From an uncultured Aquimarina sp. (GTDB lineage Bacteria; Bacteroidota; Bacteroidia; Flavobacteriales; Flavobacteriaceae), in assembly GCF_947492965.1 (NCBI RefSeq), contig NZ_CANLOZ010000007.1, forward strand, positions 124,001 through 188,000: 64,000 nucleotides of DNA, read 5' to 3'. How positions within the stretch are numbered: the first letter of the stretch is position 1; every line of letters begins with the position of its first letter. Positions 46,437 through 54,418 of the stretch are shown one piece after another. The position numbers were made by a program, and so were the translations under genes. The notes under the pieces were generated by a model. That model was not told the DNA's origin. It did not search any database and worked only from the letters and a program-made list of their open reading frames with translations.

Positions 46437-46661
46437 CACAAATCTAATTCTATCCTATATCTTTGTAACAAAAAGTGATTGAATTAGATCCTTGATTATC
46501 GATAAAAAACACATTTTTTCGACAAAAGCACACTTTGTTTTAGAAAACAGATTTAAAGAACAGAATAATAAATCATGAGAAAACTCATTACATTTAATAT
46601 ATAGAACAGCAAATGATTAATGATGAGTTCCATGTGACCTTCAAAAAAATAGTATAAGTAC

Positions 46662-48683
46662 ATGAAAAATCCTTTATTAGAATCTTTTGACCTAGCTCCT
46701 TTTTCTCAGATACAATCCGAGCATTTTTTACCAGCGATTAAAAATGCTATATCTATTGCAAAAGAAGAAGTAAACGCTATCGTAACAAATAACGAAAAAC
46801 CATCTTTTTCTAACACTATAGAAAAATTAGACTATAGTGGCGAGCTTTTAGACCGTGTTACGAGCATATTTTTTAACTTAAACAGTGCCGAAACTAATGA
46901 GGAGATTCAAAAAATAGCACAAGAGGCTTCTCCTCTATTATCAGAATTTAGAAATGATATTGCTTTAAATACAGATCTTTTTAAAAGAATTGAAACGGTT
47001 TATTTAAATAAAAGTAACCTTGATCTTTCTGCAGAACAAAGCACATTATTAGAAAAAAGATATAAATCGTTTTCTAGAAATGGAGCTAATCTTCCAGATG
47101 ATAAAAAAGAACAACTAAGAGAAATTGACAAAGAACTTTCTCAATTGAGTCTAAAATTTGGTGAAAATGTATTAGCAGAAACGAATAAATTTGAGATGCT
47201 ATTAACCGATGAAGCTGATCTTTCTGGTTTACCTGAAGGTGCTAAAGAAGCTGCAAAAGCGCTTGCCGAATCCAAGGAAAAAGAAGGATGGTTAATCACC
47301 TTAGACTATCCTAGCTATATTCCTTTTATGACCTATGCAGATAATAGAGAATTAAGAAAAAAAATGTCTCTGGCGTTTGCTTCTAAAGGTTTCCATAATG
47401 ACGAGTTAGACAATCAACAGATTGTTTTAAAGATTGCAAAATTAAGACATCAACGTGCAGAAGTTCTTGGATATTCGTCTCACGCGGCGTACGTTTTAGA
47501 AGAACGTATGGCCGAAACTCCGGAAAAAGTATTCTCCTTTTTAAATGAGATATTAGAAAAAGCGAAACCAGCAGCAGAAAGAGAATTCAAACAATTAGAA
47601 AATTTTGCTAAAGAATTAGATGGTATCGATCAATTACAAAAATGGGATGGAGCTTATTATTCAGAAAAGCTAAAACAAAAGCTTTTTGATCTAGATGATG
47701 AAAAATTAAAACCATATTTTAAATTAGAAAATGTAATTGATGGTGTTTTCCAAGTTTCTTCTAACTTATTTGGATTACAATTTGAAGAGACTAATGAAGT
47801 AGACAAATACCATGAAGAAGTAAAAACTTATCATGTAAAAGATACTGACGGTAATTTTATTGCGGTGTTCTATGCAGATTTTCACCCAAGAGCCGGAAAA
47901 CGAAATGGTGCGTGGATGACATCTTACAAACCTCAAATGAGAAAAGATGGAGAAAATATAAGACCCCATATCTCAATAGTTTGCAATTTTACAAAACCAA
48001 CACCTAGTAAGCCATCGCTATTAACCTTTAATGAAGTTACTACCTTATTTCATGAATTCGGACACGCATTACACGGAATGCTGGCAGACACCATATATCC
48101 AGGATTATCTGGCACCAGTGTTTATTGGGATTTTGTAGAGTTGCCAAGTCAGGTTTTAGAGAACTGGTGTTACGAAAAAGAAGCCTTAGAACTATTCGCT
48201 AAACATTATGAAACAGGAGAAGTAATTCCCATGGAATTAGTTCAAAAAATAAAGGAATCATCCACTTTTATGGAAGGGTTAGCTACGCTGCGCCAATTAA
48301 GCTTTGGGCTATTAGATATGTCCTGGCATGCCAACGATCCAAGTGAAATTAAAGATGTAAAAGAACACGAGAAAAAGGCTTTTGAAGGCACGTCTTTATA
48401 TCCTGATGTAGCAGAAAATTGTATGAGTACTGCCTTTTCTCATATCTTCCAAGGAGGATATTCTGCGGGGTATTACTCTTATAAATGGGCAGAAGTATTA
48501 GACGCAGATGCTTTTGACTATTTCAAAGAGCGAGGGATCTTTGATAAAGAAGTAGCAACTAAGTTTAAGGATCATGTACTTTCTAAAGGAGGTACAGAAA
48601 ATCCAATGACCTTATATAAACGTTTCAGAGGACAAGAACCAAAGCCCGAAGCTTTACTAAAGCGTGCGGGATTGATCAATTAA
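46662..48683 (+). CDS. M3-family oligopeptidase (Dcp/OpdA-like)
   Basis: A 673-residue M3 zinc metallopeptidase without signal peptide. The zinc motif HEFGHALH is at residues 464-471, and the third zinc ligand should be the Glu that follows about 25 residues later (DFVELPSQVLENW). C-terminal GTGYAY-like motifs are seen (GGYSAGYYSYKWAEVLDADAF). M3 enzymes cut short oligopeptides in the cytosol; Dcp removes dipeptides. Length is typical of the family. It has a long upstream region, in which two minus-strand small RNA candidates lie, and a strong terminator follows. Confidence 0.93.
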   Translation: MKNPLLESFDLAPFSQIQSEHFLPAIKNAISIAKEEVNAIVTNNEKPSFSNTIEKLDYSGELLDRVTSIFFNLNSAETNEEIQKIAQEASPLLSEFRNDIALNTDLFKRIETVYLNKSNLDLSAEQSTLLEKRYKSFSRNGANLPDDKKEQLREIDKELSQLSLKFGENVLAETNKFEMLLTDEADLSGLPEGAKEAAKALAESKEKEGWLITLDYPSYIPFMTYADNRELRKKMSLAFASKGFHNDELDNQQIVLKIAKLRHQRAEVLGYSSHAAYVLEERMAETPEKVFSFLNEILEKAKPAAEREFKQLENFAKELDGIDQLQKWDGAYYSEKLKQKLFDLDDEKLKPYFKLENVIDGVFQVSSNLFGLQFEETNEVDKYHEEVKTYHVKDTDGNFIAVFYADFHPRAGKRNGAWMTSYKPQMRKDGENIRPHISIVCNFTKPTPSKPSLLTFNEVTTLFHEFGHALHGMLADTIYPGLSGTSVYWDFVELPSQVLENWCYEKEALELFAKHYETGEVIPMELVQKIKESSTFMEGLATLRQLSFGLLDMSWHANDPSEIKDVKEHEKKAFEGTSLYPDVAENCMSTAFSHIFQGGYSAGYYSYKWAEVLDADAFDYFKERGIFDKEVATKFKDHVLSKGGTENPMTLYKRFRGQEPKPEALLKRAGLIN

Positions 48684-48698
48684 TATATCTATAACTAG

Positions 48699-48735
48699 AA
48701 AAACGGGGTTCAGTATGATATTGAACCCCGTTTTT
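48699..48735 (+). terminator. Strong terminator after the M3 peptidase gene
   Basis: A 14-base stem from 48699-48712 (AAAAACGGGGTTCA) pairs with 48722-48735 around a 9-base loop, and further T's follow. Confidence 0.92.
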
Positions 48736-48806
48736 TTATATCTCTGCTTAAAAAAATCATACCTTTTAAAGTAGTATGAATCCAAGTTTTTATATGTCTA
48801 TAAAAA

Positions 48807-48836
48807 TTAAACTTTCAAAAATTACTGAAAGTTTAA
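48807..48836 (+). promoter_or_regulatory. GbsR operator 1 (perfect 11-base inverted repeat)
   Basis: TTAAACTTTCA (48807-48817), 8-base spacer, TGAAAGTTTAA (48826-48836). It lies 21 bases before the regulator ATG and just upstream of a TATATTTG box (48846-48853), so a bound regulator would block the promoter. A second copy is at 49422-49441. Confidence 0.7.
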
Positions 48837-48845
48837 AATATTTTA

Positions 48846-48853
48846 TATATTTG
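48846..48853 (+). promoter_or_regulatory. -7 box of the GbsR operon, very close to the start codon
   Basis: TATATTTG fits TAnnTTTG and ends only 4 bases before the ATG at 48858, so the transcript could be leaderless or nearly so. Confidence 0.5.
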
Positions 48854-48857
48854 TCCT

Positions 48858-49361
48858 ATGAATTACAATGAAGCAAAAGATAAATTTATTTCCACTTGGG
48901 GAGCTTTAGGAACTCTTTGGGGTATCAACAAAGCCATGGCACAAATTCATGCTTTGTTATGGATATCTCCAGAACCACTCTCTATGGAGGACATTATGGA
49001 AGAGTTACATATCTCTAGAGGTAATACGAGCATGAACTTACGTCAATTAATGGATTGGGGTATTGTATTTAAAGAAAGTAAACCAGGAGAGCGTAAAGAA
49101 TATTTCATTTCTGAAAAAGATGTGCAAGAACTTGCAAGACAAGTAGCTAAAGAGCGAAGCAGACGTGAAATAAAGCCTGTGATCAAAGTACTAAGAGAAG
49201 TCTCTGGAATTGAAAATGACGGCTCTAAAAAAACAGAAGAGCTGATTAAGCAAACTAAATCGCTCTATGAACTGGCAGATAGTGCGGATACGATGATGAA
49301 CAAAATTGTAAATCAAGAATCTAATTGGATTACTAAGACATTAATGAAACTGATTAAATAA
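48858..49361 (+). CDS. GbsR/MarR-family transcriptional regulator
   Basis: A 167-residue regulator of the GbsR/MarR type. It has an N-terminal helix (FISTWGALGTLWG), a winged helix-turn-helix (SMEDIMEELHISRGNTSMNLRQLMDWGIV, then KPGERKEYFI) and a helical C-terminus for dimerisation. GbsR of Bacillus represses choline-uptake genes, but here the target is different. The palindrome TTAAACTTTCA-N8-TGAAAGTTTAA precedes its own start and a shorter copy precedes the next gene, so it probably controls itself and the operon to 52561. Confidence 0.9.
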   Translation: MNYNEAKDKFISTWGALGTLWGINKAMAQIHALLWISPEPLSMEDIMEELHISRGNTSMNLRQLMDWGIVFKESKPGERKEYFISEKDVQELARQVAKERSRREIKPVIKVLREVSGIENDGSKKTEELIKQTKSLYELADSADTMMNKIVNQESNWITKTLMKLIK

Positions 49362-49421
49362 ATAACGAAAGCATACTTTAAACAAAAGAGAGGAAGCAAT
49401 TCCTTTTCTTTTTCAAAATAT

Positions 49422-49441
49422 GTTTCAAAAATTATTGAAAC
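49422..49441 (+). promoter_or_regulatory. GbsR operator 2, before the second gene
   Basis: GTTTCA (49422-49427), 8-base spacer, TGAAAC (49436-49441), with the same spacer length and near-identical core (AAAATTAY) as operator 1. It lies 18 bases before the ATG at 49460. Confidence 0.6.
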
Positions 49442-49459
49442 TTTAAAACTATTAGAATT

Positions 49460-49825
49460 ATGAAAACGATACATAACATTAACAAATGGAGTTTTATTAT
49501 CACGCTTATACTTTACATAACGGTTTATCTAGGACTATTAGCTCAAATTCCACTAGGTTTTATTCAGTTTGTTCTAGCGTGTTCTATACTGGCATATTGG
49601 AAAAAACTGAATATCCAATCTAAAAAATTGATAGTTGGCTATTGGTCTTTATTTGTCTTGTATTGGGTATCATTTCTTATCCTAAACCAAAACTTTGAAA
49701 GCCTATTTGGATTGTTTTTCTTTTCTGTAATCCCGATGAGTATCGCTTCTTATTTTGTCTATGTAACTTTTAAAATAAAGAAGTACGTAGAACAAATTGA
49801 ACTTAAGCCTTCCTTTTATCATTAA
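49460..49825 (+). CDS. Membrane protein, four helices, in the GbsR operon
   Basis: This 121-residue protein has about four hydrophobic segments (residues 12-30, 35-47, 59-76 and 84-107). The sequence has many aromatic residues and no soluble domain. It is the first structural gene behind the second GbsR operator and ends 11 bases before the methyltransferase gene. No family is recognised. Confidence 0.65.
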   Translation: MKTIHNINKWSFIITLILYITVYLGLLAQIPLGFIQFVLACSILAYWKKLNIQSKKLIVGYWSLFVLYWVSFLILNQNFESLFGLFFFSVIPMSIASYFVYVTFKIKKYVEQIELKPSFYH

Positions 49826-49836
49826 TACTTAAAATT

Positions 49837-50718
49837 ATGAGCACCACCATCCCTCTTTTACATAAAATTAGATTTCAAAAATCAAACAAAGAAAAACTTA
49901 TAGAGCTTTATAATGAAGCAACCGAAGATTATGAATTCTGGAGCAAAGATTTCAATATGCATTTTGGGTATTACATTCCTTTTAAAACTACCCTTTTTAA
50001 AAGAGACACTATGCTCAACGAGATGAATAATCAAGTTTTTAAAAGATTACAATTTAATAAGCAAAAAGGTATTGTAGCGGATCTTGGTTGTGGTATTGGA
50101 GGCACTATGAAATATGGACTCAGAAAATACCCAAGGCTACATATGCTAGGTGTAACACTATCTTCTTTTCAGGTAACTGAAGGAAACAAGAGACTTCATA
50201 AAATGAATGGACTTATTTTACAGGAAAATTACAATCATACTTCTTTTGCCGATAACAGTTTTGATAGTGCTTACGCTATAGAGAGCTTTTGCCATTCTGG
50301 CCATAGTGATACTGCCCTCTCTGAGGCGTATAGAATTATTAAACCTGGAGGCAAACTAGTGATTGCAGATGCCTTTCTTAAGAAAGAAGAAGATCAATTA
50401 TGTATAGGAAGCCATTATTGTTATAAGCAACTGTGCAAGGGATGGAGTTTAGAAGGATTAGGAAGCATTCAAAATGTAAAAAAGTCATTAGAACGTATTG
50501 GATTCAAAAAAGTAACTATCGAAGATGTATCTTTTAGAGTTGCTCCTTCTGTACTTCATGTACCATTTGCAATTACTGGATTTATTTTCAAAAAATTGAT
50601 CAGAAAAGAAAATCTAAAAGTACAAAGCTGGAAAAACCTAAAAGGCTCTTTGTTTGCCCTACTATCTGGTTTGCATATGCAAAGTTTTGGATATTACATC
50701 GTAACAGCTGAAAAATAA
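49837..50718 (+). CDS. SAM-dependent methyltransferase (tocopherol/sterol-type class I)
   Basis: A 293-residue class I methyltransferase. Motif I is ADLGCGIGGTMKY (about residue 83), the post-I region is GVTLSSFQVTEGN, then the strand with FDSAYAIESFCH and PGGKLVIADAF. The SAFAIESFCH-like pattern resembles sterol, tocopherol or cyclopropane-type methyltransferases, which act on lipids. The C-terminal hydrophobic stretch (VLHVPFAITGFIF) may associate with membrane. It is followed 12 bases later by another membrane protein. The lipid substrate is inferred, not shown. Confidence 0.8.
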   Translation: MSTTIPLLHKIRFQKSNKEKLIELYNEATEDYEFWSKDFNMHFGYYIPFKTTLFKRDTMLNEMNNQVFKRLQFNKQKGIVADLGCGIGGTMKYGLRKYPRLHMLGVTLSSFQVTEGNKRLHKMNGLILQENYNHTSFADNSFDSAYAIESFCHSGHSDTALSEAYRIIKPGGKLVIADAFLKKEEDQLCIGSHYCYKQLCKGWSLEGLGSIQNVKKSLERIGFKKVTIEDVSFRVAPSVLHVPFAITGFIFKKLIRKENLKVQSWKNLKGSLFALLSGLHMQSFGYYIVTAEK

Positions 50719-50730
50719 GGTATATTAAAG

Positions 50731-51168
50731 ATGACAATTAAAATCATATATCAATGGAGTTATATTGGGATCGCTACCCTGATTTCAACAATTACATTAT
50801 TTTATTATGCCAAAGAATTGCCAGAATTGATTACTAATGATAAACTATCCATAGAAATAGTAATGTGTGCAGGCCAATTAATCTGGCAAGGTGGTATTAT
50901 AATGTTATGCATTAAAAGAAAAATTCATACATACTTATGTCATATGATTACAGTTTCTTTATTAGGCTCTTTAGTACTAATTCCATTATTATTTTTATAT
51001 CAAATAGCGTTGATAAGTTTAGAAATCAAAGTTCTTCTATTTCTAATAGTGGTAAGTCTAATGATCATTGAACATGCCAGGAGAGTAAAAAAACTAAAAC
51101 TACCCTCCTATCTTACAGCAACTTGGGTTCTATACAGACTCGCTTGGTTACCTATTTTATTATTTTAA
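50731..51168 (+). CDS. Membrane protein, four to five helices, in the GbsR operon
   Basis: This 145-residue protein has hydrophobic segments at about residues 7-24, 42-62, 70-91 and 98-111. It overlaps the next gene only in a frame that I reject; the chosen next start (51180) is 11 bases after its stop. No family is recognised. Confidence 0.65.
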   Translation: MTIKIIYQWSYIGIATLISTITLFYYAKELPELITNDKLSIEIVMCAGQLIWQGGIIMLCIKRKIHTYLCHMITVSLLGSLVLIPLLFLYQIALISLEIKVLLFLIVVSLMIIEHARRVKKLKLPSYLTATWVLYRLAWLPILLF

Positions 51169-51179
51169 AAAGAATACGA

Positions 51180-52091
51180 ATGAAAAAACTAGTTATAGCA
51201 GCAGGCACAGGGTTTTTAGGAGATATTTTGGTAGAATATTTCAAAAATAAAGTTGATACCATCATCATACTAACTCGTGGAGAAAACAGAACGTTGAATA
51301 ATATCCGATATGTACAATGGGATGCAAAATCCATTGGTAATTGGCAAAGTGAATTAGAAGGTGCAGATGTCTTAATCAATATGACTGGAAAATCAGTGGA
51401 TTGTAGATATCATCAAAAAAACAAAGACCTGATACTTTCCTCTAGAGTGGAATCAACTAATGTTTTAGGAAAAGTAATTTCTAACTGTGTCAATCCTCCA
51501 AAAGTCTGGTTAAATTCTTCTACAGCTACAATCTACCGACATTCTCTGGATATGGAAATGGATGAAATCAACGGTGAAATAGGAACTGGATTTTCTGTAA
51601 ACGTGGCCACCAATTGGGAACATGTATTCTTTTCTCATGATACTCCAAAAACCAGAAAAGTAGCACTAAGAACCTCTATCGTATTAGGAAAAAAGGGTGG
51701 TGCTTTACAACCAATTCTTAATCTTGTGAAAATTGGATTTGGAGGCAAACAAGGAAAAGGAAATCAAAAATTTAGTTGGATCCATGAAATTGATTTTGCA
51801 AGAAGCTTGGAGTTTATTATTAACAATCCTGAGATGGAAGGTCCAATTAATATCGTAGCACCTAATCCATCGGATAACAAGACTCTGATGCAAACATTAA
51901 GAAAAGTGACGAACATAAACATTGGAATCCCATTACCAAAATTTCTTTTGGAGATCGGAGCTCGTATGATCAAAACTGAAACTGAACTCATTTTAAAAAG
52001 TAGAAATGTAATTCCGAAAAAAATGCTAGAAGCAGGTTTTCAATTTACATATCCAGATCTTACTGAAGCAACTAAAGAACTTACTTCATAA
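51180..52091 (+). CDS. TIGR01777-family NAD(P)-binding epimerase-like protein (YfcH-like)
   Basis: This 303-residue short-chain-dehydrogenase-like protein has the Rossmann motif AAGTGFLGDILVEYF and other TIGR01777 marks (ADVLINMTGKSVDCRYH, LILSSRVESTNVLG, WLNSSTATIYRHS, FSWIHEIDFARSLEFI, GPINIVAPNP). I chose ATG 51180; a longer frame from TTG 51123 would overlap the previous gene by 46 bases. TIGR01777 proteins often neighbour SRPBCC genes, as here. Their substrate is unknown. It is 2 bases before the SRPBCC gene. Confidence 0.88.
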   Translation: MKKLVIAAGTGFLGDILVEYFKNKVDTIIILTRGENRTLNNIRYVQWDAKSIGNWQSELEGADVLINMTGKSVDCRYHQKNKDLILSSRVESTNVLGKVISNCVNPPKVWLNSSTATIYRHSLDMEMDEINGEIGTGFSVNVATNWEHVFFSHDTPKTRKVALRTSIVLGKKGGALQPILNLVKIGFGGKQGKGNQKFSWIHEIDFARSLEFIINNPEMEGPINIVAPNPSDNKTLMQTLRKVTNINIGIPLPKFLLEIGARMIKTETELILKSRNVIPKKMLEAGFQFTYPDLTEATKELTS

Positions 52092-52093
52092 TT

Positions 52094-52561
52094 ATGACTG
52101 TTATTACATTACATACAATGATTAAGGCTCCTATAGCAACTGTCTTTGATGCAGCTAGAAATATAGATCTTCATATGAAATCCGCTCACAAAACTAGAGA
52201 AAAAGCTATTGCAGGAAAAACATCAGGTTTGATCAATCTATACGAAACTGTAACTTGGAGAGGAAAACACTTTGGTTGCTCCCTACAACATCAAAGTAAA
52301 ATAACATCACTTAGGTATCCTACTTATTTTATTGATGAAATGATCAAAGGTCATTTTAAAAGTTTTAAGCATCAGCATATTTTTAAAGAAACGTCTTCTG
52401 GGACCGAAATGATCGATGTTTTGGAATACAAAACTCCTTATGGTTTTATAGGTCGCCTATTTGATCGATTGCTTCTAAAAAAACATCTCATCACTTTTTT
52501 AAAAATTAGAAATGATCATATTAAAATCGAAACTGAAAAAACAGTGCATATTCAAGAGTAA
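52094..52561 (+). CDS. SRPBCC-family ligand-binding protein
   Basis: A 155-residue START-like SRPBCC protein, with the helix-grip pattern (HTMIKAPIATVFDAARNIDLH, GKTSGLINLYETVTWRGKHFG, GHFKSFKHQHIFKETSSGTEM, IGRLFDRLLLKKHLITFLKIRN). Such proteins bind hydrophobic ligands. It ends the GbsR-led operon. Together with the methyltransferase and the TIGR01777 protein this suggests envelope-lipid or isoprenoid chemistry, which is inference. Confidence 0.85.
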   Translation: MTVITLHTMIKAPIATVFDAARNIDLHMKSAHKTREKAIAGKTSGLINLYETVTWRGKHFGCSLQHQSKITSLRYPTYFIDEMIKGHFKSFKHQHIFKETSSGTEMIDVLEYKTPYGFIGRLFDRLLLKKHLITFLKIRNDHIKIETEKTVHIQE

Positions 52562-52690
52562 ACCTGAAAAGTTCTGAAAAATTATTACGAATCTGCCATC
52601 GTGGGCATTTCAGGCTGAGTATATAACCAAACATTACAAGGATTCATCACTCAATTCGGTAATAAGATTTCATTAATGACTTTTCAGGTT
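52561..52690 (+). repeat. 130-base element with nested inverted repeats
   Basis: AACCTGAAAAGT (52561-52572) and ACTTTTCAGGTT (52679-52690) are perfect complements 106 bases apart. Inside, TTATTACGAAT (52582-52592) nearly complements ATTCGGTAATAA, and TGCC and GGCA form a small inner hairpin. It begins at the SRPBCC stop codon. No ORF is inside. It could be a structured 3' RNA or a small mobile element (MITE-like), though no target-site duplication is evident. Confidence 0.5.
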
Positions 52691-52734
52691 AAGCACTCCC
52701 AATTTAACTATTGTATTAGGATATCAACTTTATA

Positions 52735-53298
52735 TTACTCTTCGATCGCAAAACAATAAATACGCACATCTCCAGAAGTACCCATGATATTATTCGCTTC
52801 AATTCCTTTATAAATTGGCTGAAAAGCATATTCTCCAGGAGCTAAAGCTGGCATTACTATTTCGTATAAATTACCTTCTATTTTTTTTAATTCTGGAATC
52901 ACCAAATGCTCACTAATATCTTTACTTCCTCCACCCATAGAGTTTCCTTTTTGTATAAATCGTCTGTATTTCTTTCGTTTTTTTACGACATCTGCCTTGG
53001 ATATAATAACAATATCTAGCGGATCTATTCCTTCGTCTAGTGCTATAATAAATTTCGGAAGTTCATTTGGACGAAATCTAACATCTGAATATTTACTATT
53101 AAATATGGTCAAATATTGATTCACTCCTCCGTATCCAAAACCTATTGCTTTGGCCTCTATTTTAGCACCTTTACGTTCAAATGATTGTACATTCCCATTC
53201 TTTATATAATAAGGAACAAAGTTTTTTTCTACTTCTTGCGCTTGCACACTAACCAAAAATCCTAGTTGAAGTATTAGTAACCAAGTAATTTTTTTCAT
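52735..53298 (-). CDS. Secreted hypothetical protein
   Basis: This 187-residue protein has a signal peptide (cleaved near QAQ, residue 20). The mature part is beta-rich (PALAPGEYAFQPIYKG and similar strands) with a basic patch (VKKRKKYRRF) and looks like one or two sandwich domains. I recognise the style of conserved flavobacterial envelope proteins of unknown function but not a specific family. It is a single gene facing the ECF sigma gene in a divergent arrangement. Confidence 0.7.
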   Translation of the reverse strand: MKKITWLLILQLGFLVSVQAQEVEKNFVPYYIKNGNVQSFERKGAKIEAKAIGFGYGGVNQYLTIFNSKYSDVRFRPNELPKFIIALDEGIDPLDIVIISKADVVKKRKKYRRFIQKGNSMGGGSKDISEHLVIPELKKIEGNLYEIVMPALAPGEYAFQPIYKGIEANNIMGTSGDVRIYCFAIEE

Positions 53299-53506
53299 TA
53301 TTTCTACTTTTTTTGTTTAACCGGTAGATGATGATACTCCTGTTAATTTTATCGAACAGCGTTAATAAATCAGGATTTATCAAATGACGGATTGATTAAA
53401 AATGTTTAAGCAAACTTAACCTCATCTTCCCCTTCAAAAAATACCCAATTACAGGTATATATCTATAGATAAGCTCTTTTTGCGGTAATTCGGAAGTACA
53501 AACTTC

Positions 53507-53536
53507 TTTGAGATTCAACTTTTTATCATATTTTTG
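53507..53536 (+). promoter_or_regulatory. Promoter of the ECF sigma gene
   Basis: TTTG (53507-53510), 18 bases, TATTTTTG (53529-53536), a close fit to the Bacteroidota -33/-7 consensus. It lies 20 bases before the ATG at 53556. Confidence 0.7.
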
Positions 53537-53555
53537 AAAAAAGAGCCGATAACAT

Positions 53556-54110
53556 ATGCCTACAAACACGATAGACCCTAATACGTGGATTGATAAATAC
53601 AGTGATTATTTGTTTAATTATACTATAGTAAGGGTCGATGATAGAGAGATTGCACAAGATTTAGTGCAGGAGACCTTTTTTGCAGGTCTAAAATCAATGA
53701 AAAATTTTAAGGGTGAAGCCAGCGAACGCACATGGCTTATTTCGATTCTTAAAAGAAAGATTATTGATCATTACCGAAAAATTAATAGTAATAAAGGAAA
53801 AGCTGAAGTACGTATTAATTACACAAATGATGGTGAGACTGAAGGTGATTGGCTCGAAGAGAGAGTAGCGGATCCTTTTGATCAAAATGCTGAAGGAAAA
53901 ATAGAGAATACGGAATTAGGAGTAGCTATACATAATTGTATTGGCAAATTACCAGAGAAACAAGCTCGTATTTTTTCTATGAAAACAATTCAAGGTTTTG
54001 ATACAGAAGCTATCTGTAATGAATTCGATATCACCGCGTCTAACCTCTGGGTAATCATTCACCGAGCACGTACAGCAATGGCAGAATGCTTAGAAAAAAA
54101 CTGGTTTTAA
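53556..54110 (+). CDS. ECF-type sigma factor
   Basis: A 184-residue sigma-70 family protein of the ECF type. Region 2 (about residues 15-75: LFNYTIVRVDDREIAQDLVQETFFAGL, GEASERTWLISILKRKIIDHYRK) and region 4 (about residues 128-180: LPEKQARIFSMKTIQGFDTEAICNEFDITASNLWVIIHRARTAMAECL) are clear. It would direct RNA polymerase to a stress or envelope regulon. It is followed within 6 bases by the first of two tiny Cys-containing proteins, a typical anti-sigma position. Confidence 0.92.
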   Translation: MPTNTIDPNTWIDKYSDYLFNYTIVRVDDREIAQDLVQETFFAGLKSMKNFKGEASERTWLISILKRKIIDHYRKINSNKGKAEVRINYTNDGETEGDWLEERVADPFDQNAEGKIENTELGVAIHNCIGKLPEKQARIFSMKTIQGFDTEAICNEFDITASNLWVIIHRARTAMAECLEKNWF

Positions 54111-54116
54111 TATAAT

Positions 54117-54377
54117 ATGAGTACTGGAAACAAAATATTTGTAAGTTGTGAAGATGCAAATCACATTTGCGATAAAAATCAATATAAGGAAGCCTCACTT
54201 TGGGAAAAAATAAAATTAAATATCCATTTAATTTATTGTAAGGCTTGCAGAAAATATTCGTCTAAGAATACGAAACTAACAAAATTATTTAAAGATCCTA
54301 AAGTCATTAGTATCAATCAATCGGCTAAGGATTCTATGAAAGAGCAGTTAAAGAAAAAAATGTCTGAAATGGAATAA
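54117..54377 (+). CDS. Small anti-sigma-like protein with a zinc motif
   Basis: This 86-residue protein follows the sigma gene by 6 bases. It contains the ZAS-type motif HxxxCxxC (His37, Cys41, Cys44) plus Cys11 and Cys18. Zinc-containing anti-sigma factors with such a motif hold ECF sigma factors inactive; this is family knowledge and the domain is short. It has no membrane segment, so it would act in the cytosol. It is a paralogue of the product at 54419. Confidence 0.7.
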   Translation: MSTGNKIFVSCEDANHICDKNQYKEASLWEKIKLNIHLIYCKACRKYSSKNTKLTKLFKDPKVISINQSAKDSMKEQLKKKMSEME

Positions 54378-54418
54378 AAAAAGTTAATAATGCCCCAAAA
54401 AATAAGATTAAAATTGTA

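Larger units (their letters stand above)
46023..46661. other. 639-base gap holding two small-RNA candidates and the leader of the M3 peptidase gene
   Basis: This stretch has no protein gene. It carries two minus-strand transcription units (candidate A, 45993-46120; candidate B, 46309-46436), with a 190-base separator between them that I cannot assign. The last 200 bases before 46662 must hold the promoter of the M3 peptidase. TATCTTTG at 46458-46465 is a + strand -7 match without a good -33. Confidence 0.5.

Noticed and set aside
46458-46465. Plus-strand TATCTTTG as the promoter of the M3 peptidase
   Set aside because: No -33 element at proper spacing and a leader of about 190 bases would result; kept only as a note.
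51123-51179. Extended N-terminus for the TIGR01777 gene
   Set aside because: It would overlap the previous gene and puts 19 residues before the Rossmann motif; ATG 51180 fits.
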